64,000 bases of DNA from Wenzhouxiangella sp. AB-CW3 (GCF_014725735.1 NZ_CP061368.1:1689225-1753224); one strand, 5' to 3'; shown: positions 35,505 to 44,720, counted from the stretch's first letter. Notes: a model not told the origin generated them from the sequence alone. A program made the numbers and translations.

Positions 35505-35923
35505 GATGTCTGCTCCCGTGAGGGTGGGTGAATGACGGCTTCGATGATCGGGCAACCGGAAAGTGGACCGCTACCGGAACAGGCTTCGAACAGGCGGGTC
35601 AAGGTATCGCGATGGGTCTGCAGGTCAGCCAACTGCTGATCGATCTCTTCGAGTCGCCGGTCAGCCAGCTCGCGAACCCTGGACCGATCGCTGTTCTCGG
35701 CCATCCAGGTCAGCAACCGCTTGATCTCCGCCAGCGTGAAACCCAGCTTCTGGGCATTGCGAATGAACCGAAGATGATCAAGATCCTTCTTGCCATACAG
35801 ACGGTAACCGCCCGTGCTTCTGGCCGGGGACGGCATCAGTCCGATCCGCTCGTAGTAGCGAACGGTATCGACGCCGACACCGGCCGCCCTGGCCAGCTTT
35901 CCAATGGTCAATTTGGCTGTCAT
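35501..35923 (-). CDS. MerR-family copper-responsive regulator (CueR-like)
   Basis: The 140-residue protein has the MerR helix-turn-helix ([20 protein letters not shown] and [11 protein letters not shown]), the coiled-coil dimer helix and a C-terminal metal loop [10 protein letters not shown] (C115 and C124), near the Cys pair that binds Cu(I) in CueR. A serine in AENSDRSR sits about where CueR has Ser77, rather than the cysteine of ZntR or MerR, which fits a monovalent ion. It is co-transcribed with copA and probably acts on its own promoter at 35930-35961. Confidence 0.88.
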   Translation of the reverse strand: MTAKLTIGKLARAAGVGVDTVRYYERIGLMPSPARSTGGYRLYGKKDLDHLRFIRNAQKLGFTLAEIKRLLTWMAENSDRSRVRELADRRLEEIDQQLADLQTHRDTLTRLFEACSGSGPLSGCPIIEAVIHPPSREQTS

Positions 35924-35929
35924 GGCTTC

Positions 35930-35961
35930 ATTCTGAACCCTGGACCATGGTCCGGAGTCAA
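35930..35961 (-). promoter_or_regulatory. MerR-type promoter/operator for the merR-copA operon
   Basis: Read on the minus strand this is TTGACT, a 20-bp spacer holding the perfect dyad GGACCATGGTCC, then CAGAAT. A -35/-10 spacing stretched to 19-20 bp with a dyad between is the signature of promoters that MerR-family proteins untwist when metal binds. The -10 ends six bases before the regulator's ATG, so the transcript would be leaderless or nearly so. Confidence 0.7.
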
Positions 35962-35968
35962 GTGCCCA

Positions 35969-36496
35969 TTAACGGATTTCCGGATAGTGGTTATAGACCT
36001 CGGTCTCGCCATCGTGGCCAACCAGATAGACGTTGTAGGCCTGACGGTAGTCACCCTGTTCCATACCCGGTGAGCCGATCGGCATGCCCGGAACGGTCAG
36101 GCCGCGGGCGTCCGGGCGTTCGTCCAGCAGGCGCTTGATGTCATCGAACGGCACGTGGCCTTCGACGAAGTAGTCGGCGATCTTCGCGGTGTGGCACGAG
36201 CCCATGGCGGTTGGCACGCCCAGTTCTTCCTTGACCGGGTGCAGCGCCTCGACCTCGCGGATCTCCACCTCGAAGCCTGCCTCCTCGGACTGGTCGGCCC
36301 AGACCTTGCAGCAGCCACACCAGGGGGTCATGTAGACCACCATGGTTTCCTCGATGGTTTCCACGCCCCCGTTTCCTGCGTTTTCATTGACTTCTTGCGC
36401 GGATGTCTGGGCTTCATTGTTGGAAGGTGAACAGGCTGTAACCAGTGCTATCAAGAGCACAATTGCCGTGGTCCTGATGTTGCTGTAATTGGTCAT
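35969..36496 (-). CDS. DUF411-family periplasmic lipoprotein (metal-linked)
   Basis: The 175-residue protein starts MTNYSNIRTTAIVLLIALVT, with a lipobox-like VTACSPS and GAGGAG upstream of ATG 36496. The DUF411 domain has a thioredoxin-like front part with MTPWCGCCKVWADQ, then VPTAMGSCHTAKI, YFVEGHVPFDDIKRLL and GLTVPGMPIGSPGME. DUF411 genes are regularly found with copper and silver resistance genes, and the Cys/Met/His pattern suggests copper binding; the biochemical role is not established. The gene starts 11 bp after the cytochrome c gene, forming a pair. Confidence 0.85.
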   Translation of the reverse strand: MTNYSNIRTTAIVLLIALVTACSPSNNEAQTSAQEVNENAGNGGVETIEETMVVYMTPWCGCCKVWADQSEEAGFEVEIREVEALHPVKEELGVPTAMGSCHTAKIADYFVEGHVPFDDIKRLLDERPDARGLTVPGMPIGSPGMEQGDYRQAYNVYLVGHDGETEVYNHYPEIR

Positions 36497-36507
36497 GGGA
36501 AAACTCC

Positions 36508-37287
36508 TCAACTCTTGTCGTCGTGGTGGTGATGGTCATGGCGGTGGTGGTGTCTGTCGTGCCGTCCGTGTCCGTGATGTTCCTGATGTCCAGCGTGACC
36601 ATTGTGCTCGTCATGCTGGTTGTGTTCGTCGTGTTCGTCGTGCTCGTTTTGCCCGTTATGTCCATCGTGTTCGTCATCATGATCATGATGGTGCTCGTGC
36701 TCATGATCTTCGTCGTGGTCATGGTCATCGTCATGATGGTCGTGATGGTGCTCGATGCCGGCTTCGCGGGCCGCGGCCAGCAGGTTTTCGTAGTCGTCAT
36801 CGGCAAAATCGGGGAAACGGGTGATCAGGGCGACGACAGGTGTCAGCTCTGCATCGGCATGGGTCGGACCCCAGGCCGGCATGCCGGTCATGCGGATCCC
36901 GTGCTTGGTCACCCAGAACAGTTCGGCTGGCGAGCGCTCACGGGCGGCTTCGGCCAGATCGGTGGCCGGCGGGTTGAGTCCCTGGGCCATGGCCGTGGGT
37001 GAACCACCCGGCGGGGTGTGGCAGGCCGCGCACATGTCCTCGAACCCGACCACGGCCTCGTGGAGCAGGTCGGTGTCGGCCAGATCCGGCAGATCCGGAC
37101 TGACGTCACCGGCATGGCGAGCCACAGAGTTGACCCGAACCGTTTCCAGAACCCGATCGGTGATGGGCCAGTGCGTGCCATCGGCCGATACATTCATGCG
37201 TCCTGAAAGTGCGATGGTCCAGTACGCCAGGCAGGCGACGACAAAAAGGATCAGCAGGGTGATCGTGGCGTGTTTGATAAAACTCAT
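36508..37287 (-). CDS. Membrane-anchored cytochrome c with a long His-rich tail
   Basis: The 259-residue protein has an N-terminal membrane segment (ATITLLILFVVACLAYWTIA). A mono-heme cytochrome c domain follows, with CAACH (86-90), TPPGGSPTAM and the axial methionine in GMPAWG (135-140). From residue 180 to the end about 34 of 80 residues are His, mixed with Asp, Glu and Asn (runs such as HHHDHH and RHHHRHDHHHH). Such a tail should bind Cu, Zn or Ni ions in the periplasm. AGGAG precedes the ATG, and the DUF411 gene follows closely. A link between electron transfer and metal detoxification, such as Cu(I)/Cu(II) cycling, is an inference. Confidence 0.85.
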   Translation of the reverse strand: MSFIKHATITLLILFVVACLAYWTIALSGRMNVSADGTHWPITDRVLETVRVNSVARHAGDVSPDLPDLADTDLLHEAVVGFEDMCAACHTPPGGSPTAMAQGLNPPATDLAEAARERSPAELFWVTKHGIRMTGMPAWGPTHADAELTPVVALITRFPDFADDDYENLLAAAREAGIEHHHDHHDDDHDHDEDHEHEHHHDHDDEHDGHNGQNEHDEHDEHNQHDEHNGHAGHQEHHGHGRHDRHHHRHDHHHHDDKS

Positions 37288-37309
37288 GATGTTTCTCCTG
37301 TTTAATTAA

Positions 37310-37498
37310 TCACCACAGAGACACAGAGGGCAAAGACATGACACAGACGATTATTTGGCCGAAGTTTTATTGGAACCGCAGATGAACGCTGATGAACGCA
37401 GATGTTTTACATCTTTGAATCTGTGTTCATCTGCGTTCATCTGCGGTTCAATATTCCATCTCGCCTTTCTCTGTGACCTCCGTGTCTCCGTGGTGAAT
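37310..37498. repeat. Double fold-back repeat (CACAGAG outside, CGCAGATGAA inside)
   Basis: The outer arms are TCACCACAGAGACACAGAGG (37310-37329) and the inverse at about 37469-37498 (ending TCTCCGTGGTGA). The inner arms are GAACCGCAGATGAACGCTGA and onward (37373-37404) with the inverse at 37417-37449 (ending CATCTGCGGTTC). Two fold-back families are thus nested between the cytochrome c promoter and the cusA stop. The outer family matches the one split by the IS4 element; the inner one matches 48549-48690. Confidence 0.8.
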
Positions 37499-37502
37499 GC
37501 TT

Positions 37503-40500
37503 TTATTCCGAATCGCTATCCGTGGTGCGCGGCAGTCCGCGCCGGTGCCACAGGTAGTAGAGCGCCGGCATGACCAGCAGGGCGACCAGCCAGACGGTGA
37601 ATACGCCGCCGACCATGGGGGCGGCGATGCGTTGCATCACCTCCGCACCGGTGCCGGTGGAAAACATCACCGGTAGCAGGCCGAGAAAGACCGTGGTTTC
37701 GGTCATGGTGATGGGACGCACGCGCTGGCAGGCGCCTTCGACAATGGCATCGCGCAGGTCGGCGCGGGTGAAGTCACGCTCGCCGATGTCTTCTCGAAAA
37801 CGCTGCATTGCGTTGTTGAGATACACCAGCATGATCACGCCGGTTTCCGCGGCCAGTCCACCCAGGGCGATGAAGCCGACGGCCACGCCGACCGACATCT
37901 GGAAGTCGAGCAGCCACATCAGCCAGAAGCCGCCGGCCAGCGACAAGGGAATGGTGATGAGGACCAGCGCGACTTCGAAAAAGGTGCGAAACACCATCAT
38001 CAGCAACACGACAATAATCGCTACCACCAGCGGGATCAGCACCGAAAGGCGCTCGCGTGCACGCTCCAGGTACTCGTACTGGCCGGCGAAGCCGATCGAG
38101 TAGCCGGCCGGCAGCTCCACCTGTTCGGCGATGGCCTGTCGGGCTTCGCCAACCCATCCCCCCAGGTCGCGCCCGTCGATATCGACGAACACGAAACTGG
38201 CCGGGCGGGTGTTCTCCGAGCGGATCATGGCCGGACCGTCGTCAATCTCCACCGTGGCGATCTCTCCCAGGGCAATATGCGTGCCCGACGGTGTGACGAT
38301 AGGCAGTTCGCGCAGCTTGTCGGGTGAGTCGCGCCAGTCGGCATGAAAGCGCAGGTTGACCGGGTAGCGTTCCAGTCCGTCGACGGTTTCGATGACGTTC
38401 ATCCCGCCGATGCCGAAACGCACGATGTCCTGCACGTCGGCAATGTTCATGGCGTGGCGGGCGGCGGCCGCTCGTTCAGGCGCGATGTTGATGTAGCGTC
38501 CGGAAGCGGGCCGGTCGGCGAACGAACTGGTGGTGCCCGGCAGGTCGGCGACCAGCGCCTCGACTTCCTCGGCAATCTCCTGAATGGTGCCCAGGTCCGG
38601 CCCGGTGATCTCGATGCCGATATCGGTGCGAATCCCGGTCTGCAGCATGTCGATGCGGGTCTGGATGGGAAACACCCAGGCATTGGTCAGTCCCGGAAAC
38701 TGGACCATGGCGTCGAGTTCGGCCTTCAGGTCGTCGGTGGTCTTGCCCGGCCGCCACTGATCGCGCGGCTTCAAGGTGATGAAGGTCTCGATCATCGTCA
38801 GCGGCGCCGGATCGGTGGCCGTCTCGGCCCGTCCCACCTTGCCGGTGACGCGTTCGACCTCGGGCAGTTGCGCGATGATGGCGTTGGTCTGCTGCAGCAG
38901 CTCACGCGCCTTGTCCGGCGAAAGGCCGGGCAGCGTGGTGGGCATGTACATCAGATCACCCTCGTCGAGCTCGGGCATGAACTCCGTGCCCAGCCGGGAA
39001 AACGGAAACAACATGGACACCACCAGCACCAACGCCAGCGCCGTGACGATCCACGGATGATTCCCGGAAAACCGCGCCAGCGGCCGATATCCCGCCTCCA
39101 GCCACCGCGCCACCGGACTCGAGCGGCCTTTCCGAGTCCCGAGTCCCGAGTCCCGAGTCCCGACAAAATAGCCCATCAACACCGGCACCAGCGTCACCGC
39201 CAGCCCGGCCGCCGCAGCCATCGCATACGTCTTCGTAAACGCCAGCGGCGAGAACAGTCGGCCCTCCTGGGCCTCGAGTGCAAAAACCGGCAGGAAGGAC
39301 AGGGCCACGATCAGCAGCGAGAAGAAGATCGGTCGACCCACTTCCAGCGTCGCTTCCGTGACCTTGTGCCAGCGCTCCTCCATGGTGCGCGGCGGGTCGC
39401 GCTCGAAGTGTCGGTGCACGTTTTCGATCAGTACGATGGCGGCATCGACCATCACGCCGATGGAGATGATGATGCCGCCCAGCGACATGATGTTGGCGTT
39501 GATGCCCTGCAGATACATCACGGTATAGGCGATCAGCACGCCCATGGGCAGGCTGATCAGCAGGACCAGCGACGACTTCAGGTGCCAGAGAAACAAGCCG
39601 ATGACCAGCACCACGATGGCGAACTCCAGCGCCAGCTTTTCCCACAGCGTGCGGATGGAGCGGTCGATCAGGGCCGAGCGGTCGTAGGCCTCGACGATCT
39701 CCACGCCTTCGGGCAGGCCGGGCTTGAGTTCCTCGAGACGCTGCTTGACCGCGTTGATGACCTCGCGCGCGTTCTCGCCGTGACGCATCACGACGATGCC
39801 GCCGACGACTTCGCCTTCCCCATCCATGTCGGCGATGCCGCGCCTGGGCGCCGGGCCGCGGCGGATATCGGCGACATGTCTGAGCAGTACAGGGGTGCCG
39901 TTGTCCTCGCGACCGACCGGAAGGGATTTCAGGTCATCCAGTGTCTGGATATAGCCGGTGGCACGCACCATGTACTCGGCCTCGGCCAGTTCCAGCAGCG
40001 AACCGCCGGCCTCGCCGCTGCCGCGTTCGACGGCCGTCTTGAGCTCGTTTAAGGTGAGGTCGTAGGCGCGCAGGGCGTTGGGGTCCAGTGCCACCTGGAA
40101 CTGGCGCACCATGCCACCCATGGTGGCGACTTCCGACACGCCCGGCACCGATTGCAGTTCGTACTTGAGGAACCAGTCCTGCAGGGCGCGGAGTTCGCCG
40201 AGATCGTGATTGCCGCTGCGGTCGACGAGGTTGTACTTGTAGACCCAGCCCACGCCGGTGGCATCCGGACCAAGCTCGGCGCTCACTTCGTCGGGCAGGC
40301 GGCCCTCGACCTGGCTTAAGTATTCCAGTACCCGCGAGCGCGCCCAGTACGGGTCGGTGTCGTCGTCGAACAGCACGTAGACGAACGAATCCCCGAACAT
40401 GGAAAAGCCGCGCACGGTATGGGCACCGGGCACGGCCATCAGGGCCGTGGTCAGCGGATAGGTGACCTGGTCCTCGACCACCTGCGGCGCCTGGCCGGGG

Positions 40501-40658
40501 AAAGAGGCCCGCACGATGACCTGGGTGTCGGTGAGATCGGGAATGGCGTCGACCGGCGTGTTGCTGACCGCATACAAGCCCGCCGCCCCGGCGGAGATGG
40601 CCAGTACCAGCACCAGCAGCCGATTGACGATGGACCAGCGGATGATGGCGTCAATCAT
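37503..40658 (-). CDS. cusA: CusA/SilA-type heavy-metal RND efflux pump
   Basis: The 1,051-residue inner-membrane protein is a heavy-metal-efflux RND transporter. It begins MIDAIIRWSIVNRLLVLVLA, has PVDAIPDLTDTQVIV and TMGGMVRQFQVALDP in the porter domain, and GVMVDAAIVLIENVHRHFE and LGGLAAETGVIMLVYLNN in the membrane domain. Sequence style and partners place it in the Cu(I)/Ag(I) group, driven by the proton gradient and exporting across both membranes with CusB and CusC. Five GACTCGG-type heptamers at 39133-39163 are translated in frame as VGTRDSGLGTRKG, a linker absent from relatives as I know them. It is the last gene of cusCBA. Confidence 0.93.
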   Translation of the reverse strand: MIDAIIRWSIVNRLLVLVLAISAGAAGLYAVSNTPVDAIPDLTDTQVIVRASFPGQAPQVVEDQVTYPLTTALMAVPGAHTVRGFSMFGDSFVYVLFDDDTDPYWARSRVLEYLSQVEGRLPDEVSAELGPDATGVGWVYKYNLVDRSGNHDLGELRALQDWFLKYELQSVPGVSEVATMGGMVRQFQVALDPNALRAYDLTLNELKTAVERGSGEAGGSLLELAEAEYMVRATGYIQTLDDLKSLPVGREDNGTPVLLRHVADIRRGPAPRRGIADMDGEGEVVGGIVVMRHGENAREVINAVKQRLEELKPGLPEGVEIVEAYDRSALIDRSIRTLWEKLALEFAIVVLVIGLFLWHLKSSLVLLISLPMGVLIAYTVMYLQGINANIMSLGGIIISIGVMVDAAIVLIENVHRHFERDPPRTMEERWHKVTEATLEVGRPIFFSLLIVALSFLPVFALEAQEGRLFSPLAFTKTYAMAAAAGLAVTLVPVLMGYFVGTRDSGLGTRKGRSSPVARWLEAGYRPLARFSGNHPWIVTALALVLVVSMLFPFSRLGTEFMPELDEGDLMYMPTTLPGLSPDKARELLQQTNAIIAQLPEVERVTGKVGRAETATDPAPLTMIETFITLKPRDQWRPGKTTDDLKAELDAMVQFPGLTNAWVFPIQTRIDMLQTGIRTDIGIEITGPDLGTIQEIAEEVEALVADLPGTTSSFADRPASGRYINIAPERAAAARHAMNIADVQDIVRFGIGGMNVIETVDGLERYPVNLRFHADWRDSPDKLRELPIVTPSGTHIALGEIATVEIDDGPAMIRSENTRPASFVFVDIDGRDLGGWVGEARQAIAEQVELPAGYSIGFAGQYEYLERARERLSVLIPLVVAIIVVLLMMVFRTFFEVALVLITIPLSLAGGFWLMWLLDFQMSVGVAVGFIALGGLAAETGVIMLVYLNNAMQRFREDIGERDFTRADLRDAIVEGACQRVRPITMTETTVFLGLLPVMFSTGTGAEVMQRIAAPMVGGVFTVWLVALLVMPALYYLWHRRGLPRTTDSDSE
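39133..39163. repeat. CGAGTCC heptamer run inside cusA
   Basis: Four perfect CGAGTCC units and a partial fifth lie within the cusA coding sequence. They encode GTRDSGLGTR on the minus strand, at the cytoplasmic loop after LVPVLMGYFV. The run keeps the reading frame. A change of one heptamer copy would shift the frame. Confidence 0.85.
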
Positions 40659-40687
40659 GGGGTGCTCCGCGCTTTGCGCTGCGCACG

Positions 40688-40787
40688 GTTAAAGGTGAAA
40701 GGTGAAAGGTAAAAGGGTTCATGAGACCCCTCTCTTTCCGTCCTTTCATCTTTATCCTTTCACCTTTTACCTCTCTACCTTTTACCG
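40688..40787. repeat. Fold-back repeat with AAAGGTG heptamers
   Basis: GTTAAAGGTGAAAGGTGAAA and the following bases (40688-40717) face the inverse units at 40755-40787 (CCTTTCACCTTTTACC and ACCTTTTACC). A small hairpin, GGGTTCATGAGACCC, lies in the loop. It fills the 130 bp between the cusB stop and the cusA start, so it is transcribed in the cus mRNA and could set the relative level of the pump. Confidence 0.75.
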
Positions 40788-40789
40788 CC

Positions 40790-42130
40790 TCAATGATCAT
40801 GTTGGCCTCCCATGCGGTTGTGGCCGGCGCGGATGTTGGCTTCGGAATCGATCAGGAACTGCCCCGAGACCACCACTTCCTCGCCGGCTTCCAGGCCGTG
40901 GCGGATTTCGGTGAACTCGCCGCTTTCCATGCCGGCGTGGACTTCGCGCACGGAGAAGTGCTGTTCGTCGTCGCGCAGTACCACGCGTTGGGATTGCCCG
41001 GTGCGGATGATGGCTTCGGTGGGCACGTAGTTGATGTGGTCGCGCGGGCCGGCAAAGATGTCGACGGTGGCCCAGTCGCCTGGGCGCAGCTTGCCATCTG
41101 CATTGTCCAGCGCCACGCGCACCCTGGCCGTCCGGGTCACGGCGTCGAGTTCGGGATAGATGTAGTCGACCTGTCCGCTCAGCGTCTCGCCGGGATCGGT
41201 CTTGAGGCTGAGGTCGACGCGCTGGCCCTCGTTCAGCCATTCAACCTGGCCGGTAAACACCTCGGCGATCAGCCAGACCGAGGCGGGGTCGGCAACCTCG
41301 ATGATCTCCATGCCGGGCGTGACGTACATGCCGTGGCGCACGTTGAGCTCGGTGATGTAGCCGTCATGGCGGGCATGCCAGGGCACGTAGAGCAGGGGTT
41401 CGCCGCGCTCGCGGATGCGGTCGATGATCTCGTCGGACACATCCAGCACCTCCAGGCGCTGGCGGGCGGCGCGGATGTTGTCTTCGCGACCGGTGCGAAG
41501 CGCGCGCAGGTACTCGTCCTGAACATTGACCAGGTCGGGCGAATACAGCGTAAACAGTAACTGCCCGGCTTCCACCCGGTCGCCCACCGAGGTCACCGTC
41601 AGCTCGTCGATCCAGCCCTCGACCCGGGGATGCAGGTGGTGGATGGTGGATTCATCGGCCTGCAGGCGGCCCACCGTATTGATGCGCCGCCACAGCCGGC
41701 CATGCTGGACTTCGGCCGTGCGCACGTTCATGGCCTGTTGAATACCCGGCCCGATGCGGATCTGGAGATCGTCGTCGTCATGACGTTCGCGTTCGACCAG
41801 TGCCATGCCGCAGATCGGGCAGCGGCCAGGCTCGTCGCGCACGATCTGGGGGTGCATCGGACAGGTGTACTGGGTTGCCCGGTCCGAGGGCGCCATGCGC
41901 TCGGTGACCGAATCGGCGACATGTTCATGAGCGTCGTGATCATGATCCTGTTCATGGTCATGATCCTGCTCCAGTTCATGATCGTGGTCGTGTTCATGAT
42001 CGTGACCACTGTCGTTCTCTTCCGGATGATGATGCGCGTGATCATCATGATCGTGCTCGTCTGGTGAATGGGCACCAGCCGGCATGGCCAGGAACAGGCA
42101 CAGAATGACGGCAAGTTTCGGGTGGTTCAT
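40790..42130 (-). CDS. cusB: CusB-type periplasmic adaptor with His-rich N-terminus
   Basis: The 446-residue protein has a signal peptide ([17 protein letters not shown]). A His/Asp/Glu-rich stretch (about residues 21-70, HDHEHDHDH-type runs) is followed by a heavy-metal-binding domain with [10 protein letters not shown] (88-97) and CPICGMAL (104-111). The membrane-fusion core comes next ([48 protein letters not shown]). It bridges CusA and the outer-membrane channel and hands periplasmic Cu(I)/Ag(I) to the pump. Its ATG overlaps the cusC stop by four bases. Confidence 0.92.
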   Translation of the reverse strand: MNHPKLAVILCLFLAMPAGAHSPDEHDHDDHAHHHPEENDSGHDHEHDHDHELEQDHDHEQDHDHDAHEHVADSVTERMAPSDRATQYTCPMHPQIVRDEPGRCPICGMALVERERHDDDDLQIRIGPGIQQAMNVRTAEVQHGRLWRRINTVGRLQADESTIHHLHPRVEGWIDELTVTSVGDRVEAGQLLFTLYSPDLVNVQDEYLRALRTGREDNIRAARQRLEVLDVSDEIIDRIRERGEPLLYVPWHARHDGYITELNVRHGMYVTPGMEIIEVADPASVWLIAEVFTGQVEWLNEGQRVDLSLKTDPGETLSGQVDYIYPELDAVTRTARVRVALDNADGKLRPGDWATVDIFAGPRDHINYVPTEAIIRTGQSQRVVLRDDEQHFSVREVHAGMESGEFTEIRHGLEAGEEVVVSGQFLIDSEANIRAGHNRMGGQHDH

Positions 42131-43389
42131 TGCAGTTCCTCCGCGGTCAGCCAGGCTAGCTGAATCTCGGCACGGGCGAGTGCCTGGCGAATATCGATGA
42201 TTTCCAGTTGCTGGTCGAGCAGGGCGATGCGTGCACGCACCAGTTCGTCAAAGCTGGCGCGGTCGGCGCGGTAGGCCGAATGCGTGGATTCCACGGTTGC
42301 CTCGGCATTGGCCAGCACACGCGACTCCATCCAGTCGAGCTGGTCGAGGTTGCTGTCTCTCAGGCTGAGCTGGCGCTCGAGGCTGCCGCGCAGCTCCTGC
42401 AACTGGAGTCCACGGTCATGGCCCAGCGCCTCCAGTTCGGCACGGGCCGACGCCATCCGGCGGTCCTGGCGGTTGCCGGTGAACAGCGGCAGGCTGAAAC
42501 TGACCATGGCAAACAGCTTGTCGGACTGGCGTTGCATGGTCATCGGATCGTTGCCCCGGGTGTGGGCGTAGCCGGCCTCGAGCATCCAGGAGGGGCGGTA
42601 GGCCTGGCGGGCCAGCCGGGTGTCGGTGATGCCGACCTCGATGCGCTGGTCGCTGGCGGCAAGCATTGGATGCTGCAGAAGCTTCGAGCGCAGCCGGTCG
42701 GTCGATTCCTTGGCGCGGCTGGATGCGAACCAGCCCCGTGGTGTGCCGGGCGGTTTCGTTCCGGTCCAGCGAGCCAGGTCGCTGGCGGCTTCGTCCAGGC
42801 GGGTCTGCTCGACAAGGATGCGACGCTCAAGTACGGACAGTTCAAGTCGTGCCTGGTCGACATCGCGCTGTCGCCCGGTGCCGGCACGATAACGCGCTTC
42901 GGTCAGCGATTTGAGTTCCTCGAAAGCCCCGGCGGTTTCGCGAGCCACTTCCAGCGCTTCATTGGCACTGGTCCAGTCCAGCCAGGCCAGGCGTGTCTCG
43001 CGGGCGATTTCCAGGCGGCGAGCCGCGATCTCCGCGGCCAGGCCATCGGCTTGCTGCAGGGTTCGATCCCGGTTGAGCTCGAGGGTATTGCCGGCGGGGA
43101 TGCGCTGGCGCACACCGATCTTGTACATGGTCATCATGTCGGCATCGAATGGATCGGTGACCGGTACGCCCTCGACGCCGATCATGATTTCCGGGTCGGG
43201 CAGGGCACCATCGGCCACGGCACGTTCCGACAGGCCGGACTGGCGTTGTTCGAGTGCCTTCAGTCCCTCGTCCTGCTCCAGTGCCAGGTTGACGGCCGTG
43301 TTTGCATCCCAGGCCAGTGCAGCCTGGGCCAGCACCAGCAGGCCGGCAACGCCCATGGCCCGGTAAAGTACGGGTGCATGATTCCGCAT
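42127..43389 (-). CDS. cusC: TolC-family outer-membrane channel of the Cus system
   Basis: The 420-residue protein has a signal peptide ([16 protein letters not shown]) and the paired coiled-coil halves of outer-membrane efflux proteins. Typical segments are [40 protein letters not shown] and [20 protein letters not shown]. It is the exit duct for the CusBA pump. It is the first gene of cusCBA; the order and the 4-bp overlap with cusB indicate one operon. Confidence 0.9.
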   Translation of the reverse strand: MRNHAPVLYRAMGVAGLLVLAQAALAWDANTAVNLALEQDEGLKALEQRQSGLSERAVADGALPDPEIMIGVEGVPVTDPFDADMMTMYKIGVRQRIPAGNTLELNRDRTLQQADGLAAEIAARRLEIARETRLAWLDWTSANEALEVARETAGAFEELKSLTEARYRAGTGRQRDVDQARLELSVLERRILVEQTRLDEAASDLARWTGTKPPGTPRGWFASSRAKESTDRLRSKLLQHPMLAASDQRIEVGITDTRLARQAYRPSWMLEAGYAHTRGNDPMTMQRQSDKLFAMVSFSLPLFTGNRQDRRMASARAELEALGHDRGLQLQELRGSLERQLSLRDSNLDQLDWMESRVLANAEATVESTHSAYRADRASFDELVRARIALLDQQLEIIDIRQALARAEIQLAWLTAEELQ

Positions 43390-43496
43390 GGCAGAACCTC
43401 TCTAAACTCTTTCATATAAGGTGTTGATAAACACGCTTTATTGGCGCGTTCCGAAGTGTGACGGCGGCTCAGAGCCCGCCGTCGATCAGGAGAGTT

Positions 43497-43907
43497 TCAG
43501 GCCTGCGGGGGGCGCAGCAAGGGGGCGGTGGGTGCTGATTCCAGGAGCGGAAGCAGTCCAGCCGGGTGAGCCGGTAGAGGGGCTTTCGGGGGGTTGGTGG
43601 ATCGTGTTGGAATGACCAGCGACAATCCGGCGCAATTGCAGCCGCAGTCGCTTGCGCAACGCTCTGATGCATCAGAGCAGCCGCTGGAAGAGCAGGTCAG
43701 GTCAGGGTCTTCGCTGGCCTGCTGTTCCTGGTGGGGGCAGTTGCCGTCCGTGTTCGTGTCGTGGCTGCTGTCATGATCTACCGCCGCAGGACTCGAGTCG
43801 GAAGAAATCCCGGCGATGGAAGTGGCCATGGAACCGTGCACGGGTACCCCGGCCACCAGGATGGCGGCTGCCAGTACCATTCGAAATGTTGCACCGATTC
43901 CAAACAC
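43497..43907 (-). CDS. CopL-like small Cys-rich exported peptide
   Basis: The 136-residue protein has a signal peptide (VLAAAILVAGVPVHGSMA), a His/Asp-rich part (DHDSSHDTNTDGNCPH) and a Cys cluster (CSSSGCSDASERC, CGCNCAG) before a Pro-rich end LLRPPQA. This resembles the CopL-family metal-binding peptides found upstream of copper operons in Xanthomonas, needed there for copper-responsive expression. Its place directly upstream of cusCBA fits. The DNA has a perfect 18-bp palindrome (GCTCTGATGCATCAGAGC, 43661-43678) inside the coding region. Similarity is by layout, so I give no symbol. Confidence 0.65.
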   Translation of the reverse strand: MFGIGATFRMVLAAAILVAGVPVHGSMATSIAGISSDSSPAAVDHDSSHDTNTDGNCPHQEQQASEDPDLTCSSSGCSDASERCASDCGCNCAGLSLVIPTRSTNPPKAPLPAHPAGLLPLLESAPTAPLLRPPQA

Positions 43908-44000
43908 GCTTTCAGTTTATCACTTTCCAAGGAGGTCTGAAGATAGTGACCGGACCGACCGGTCAAGGTTCAACCGGCCGGCTGATTGAGTGGCTGCCGG

Positions 44001-44537
44001 TCAGTCGCTGGCCTCGATCACGCCACAGGCGATGCGGTCGCCGGCACCACCGATGGGCTGGCTCATGTGGTCGTCGGGGTTTTCATGAATGACGATGGCA
44101 GCTCCATCCTCGTCCAGGATGTGGGCGCCCACGCTGCCGTCCAGGCTGGCCAGGCTGGTGAAGAACTCCGCCCAGGCATAGCCGAACTCGTCGACGCGGA
44201 AATTGGGCAGATCGCCGGCTCCCGGGCCATCCGGATTGAGCAGGCCGTGCTCGTTGCCGTCGGGATTGATGTGTCCGCCCGAGTCCGTGAAACCGTGATC
44301 GTGGTCATCGCAGGTGCCCACGGCATGCAGATGAATGGCTTTCGGGCCCGGTGCCAGGTCGCGCACATCCAGGCGCAGCAGGGTGCCTGCCGGTCCGGAA
44401 AACAGTTCGACCGTACCGATCTGCTCGCCGGCATTGTTGATCATGTTGGCGACGGCGTCGGGCGTGGGATCGGCCCATGCCGAAGAGCTCATGGCGGTGG
44501 CAAGAAACAGGGTCGAAAGCAGGATACGACGTAACAT
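44001..44537 (-). CDS. sodC: Periplasmic Cu,Zn superoxide dismutase
   Basis: The 178-residue protein has a signal peptide (ILLSTLFLATAMSSSAWADP). The copper and zinc ligands are in KAIHLHAVGTC, SGGHINPDGNEHG and AIVIHENPDDHMSQP. The disulfide cysteines are in GTCDDHDHG and DRIACGVIEAS. SodC converts periplasmic superoxide to peroxide and oxygen. It heads the minus-strand copper group, and the enzyme both needs copper and counters copper-driven radical damage. A separate promoter is likely, as about 90 bp separate it from the CopL-like gene. Confidence 0.94.
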   Translation of the reverse strand: MLRRILLSTLFLATAMSSSAWADPTPDAVANMINNAGEQIGTVELFSGPAGTLLRLDVRDLAPGPKAIHLHAVGTCDDHDHGFTDSGGHINPDGNEHGLLNPDGPGAGDLPNFRVDEFGYAWAEFFTSLASLDGSVGAHILDEDGAAIVIHENPDDHMSQPIGGAGDRIACGVIEASD

Positions 44538-44720
44538 ATCGGGTTCTCCCGTGGTTGATTGGCGTAGCAGTATTGCACAGGACTTGTTTGCGCAATGTCT
44601 GATATTCTAAATGCAAGGATCAGCCTTTGCGTCGACAAGACGCCAACACCAGCAGCAATTTTTCGGTGAAAAGGGGGAATTGTCATCAGAACCGCGAGTA
44701 GTTTCCGCTTTGACGAGGCC

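Noticed and set aside
36414-36824. Thr/Met-rich and Val-rich frames around the His-rich tail
   Set aside because: They are other-frame readings of the GAT/CAT-rich DNA that encodes the cytochrome c tail.
38343-40052. Long open frame on the plus strand (569 codons)
   Set aside because: It is wholly antisense to cusA, rich in His/Gln/Arg as expected for a shadow of a GC-rich gene, and matches no family.
43661-43678. Perfect 18-bp palindrome as an operator
   Set aside because: It lies within the CopL-like coding sequence, far from a promoter, and can be explained by the Cys/Ser codons there; a regulatory role has no other support.
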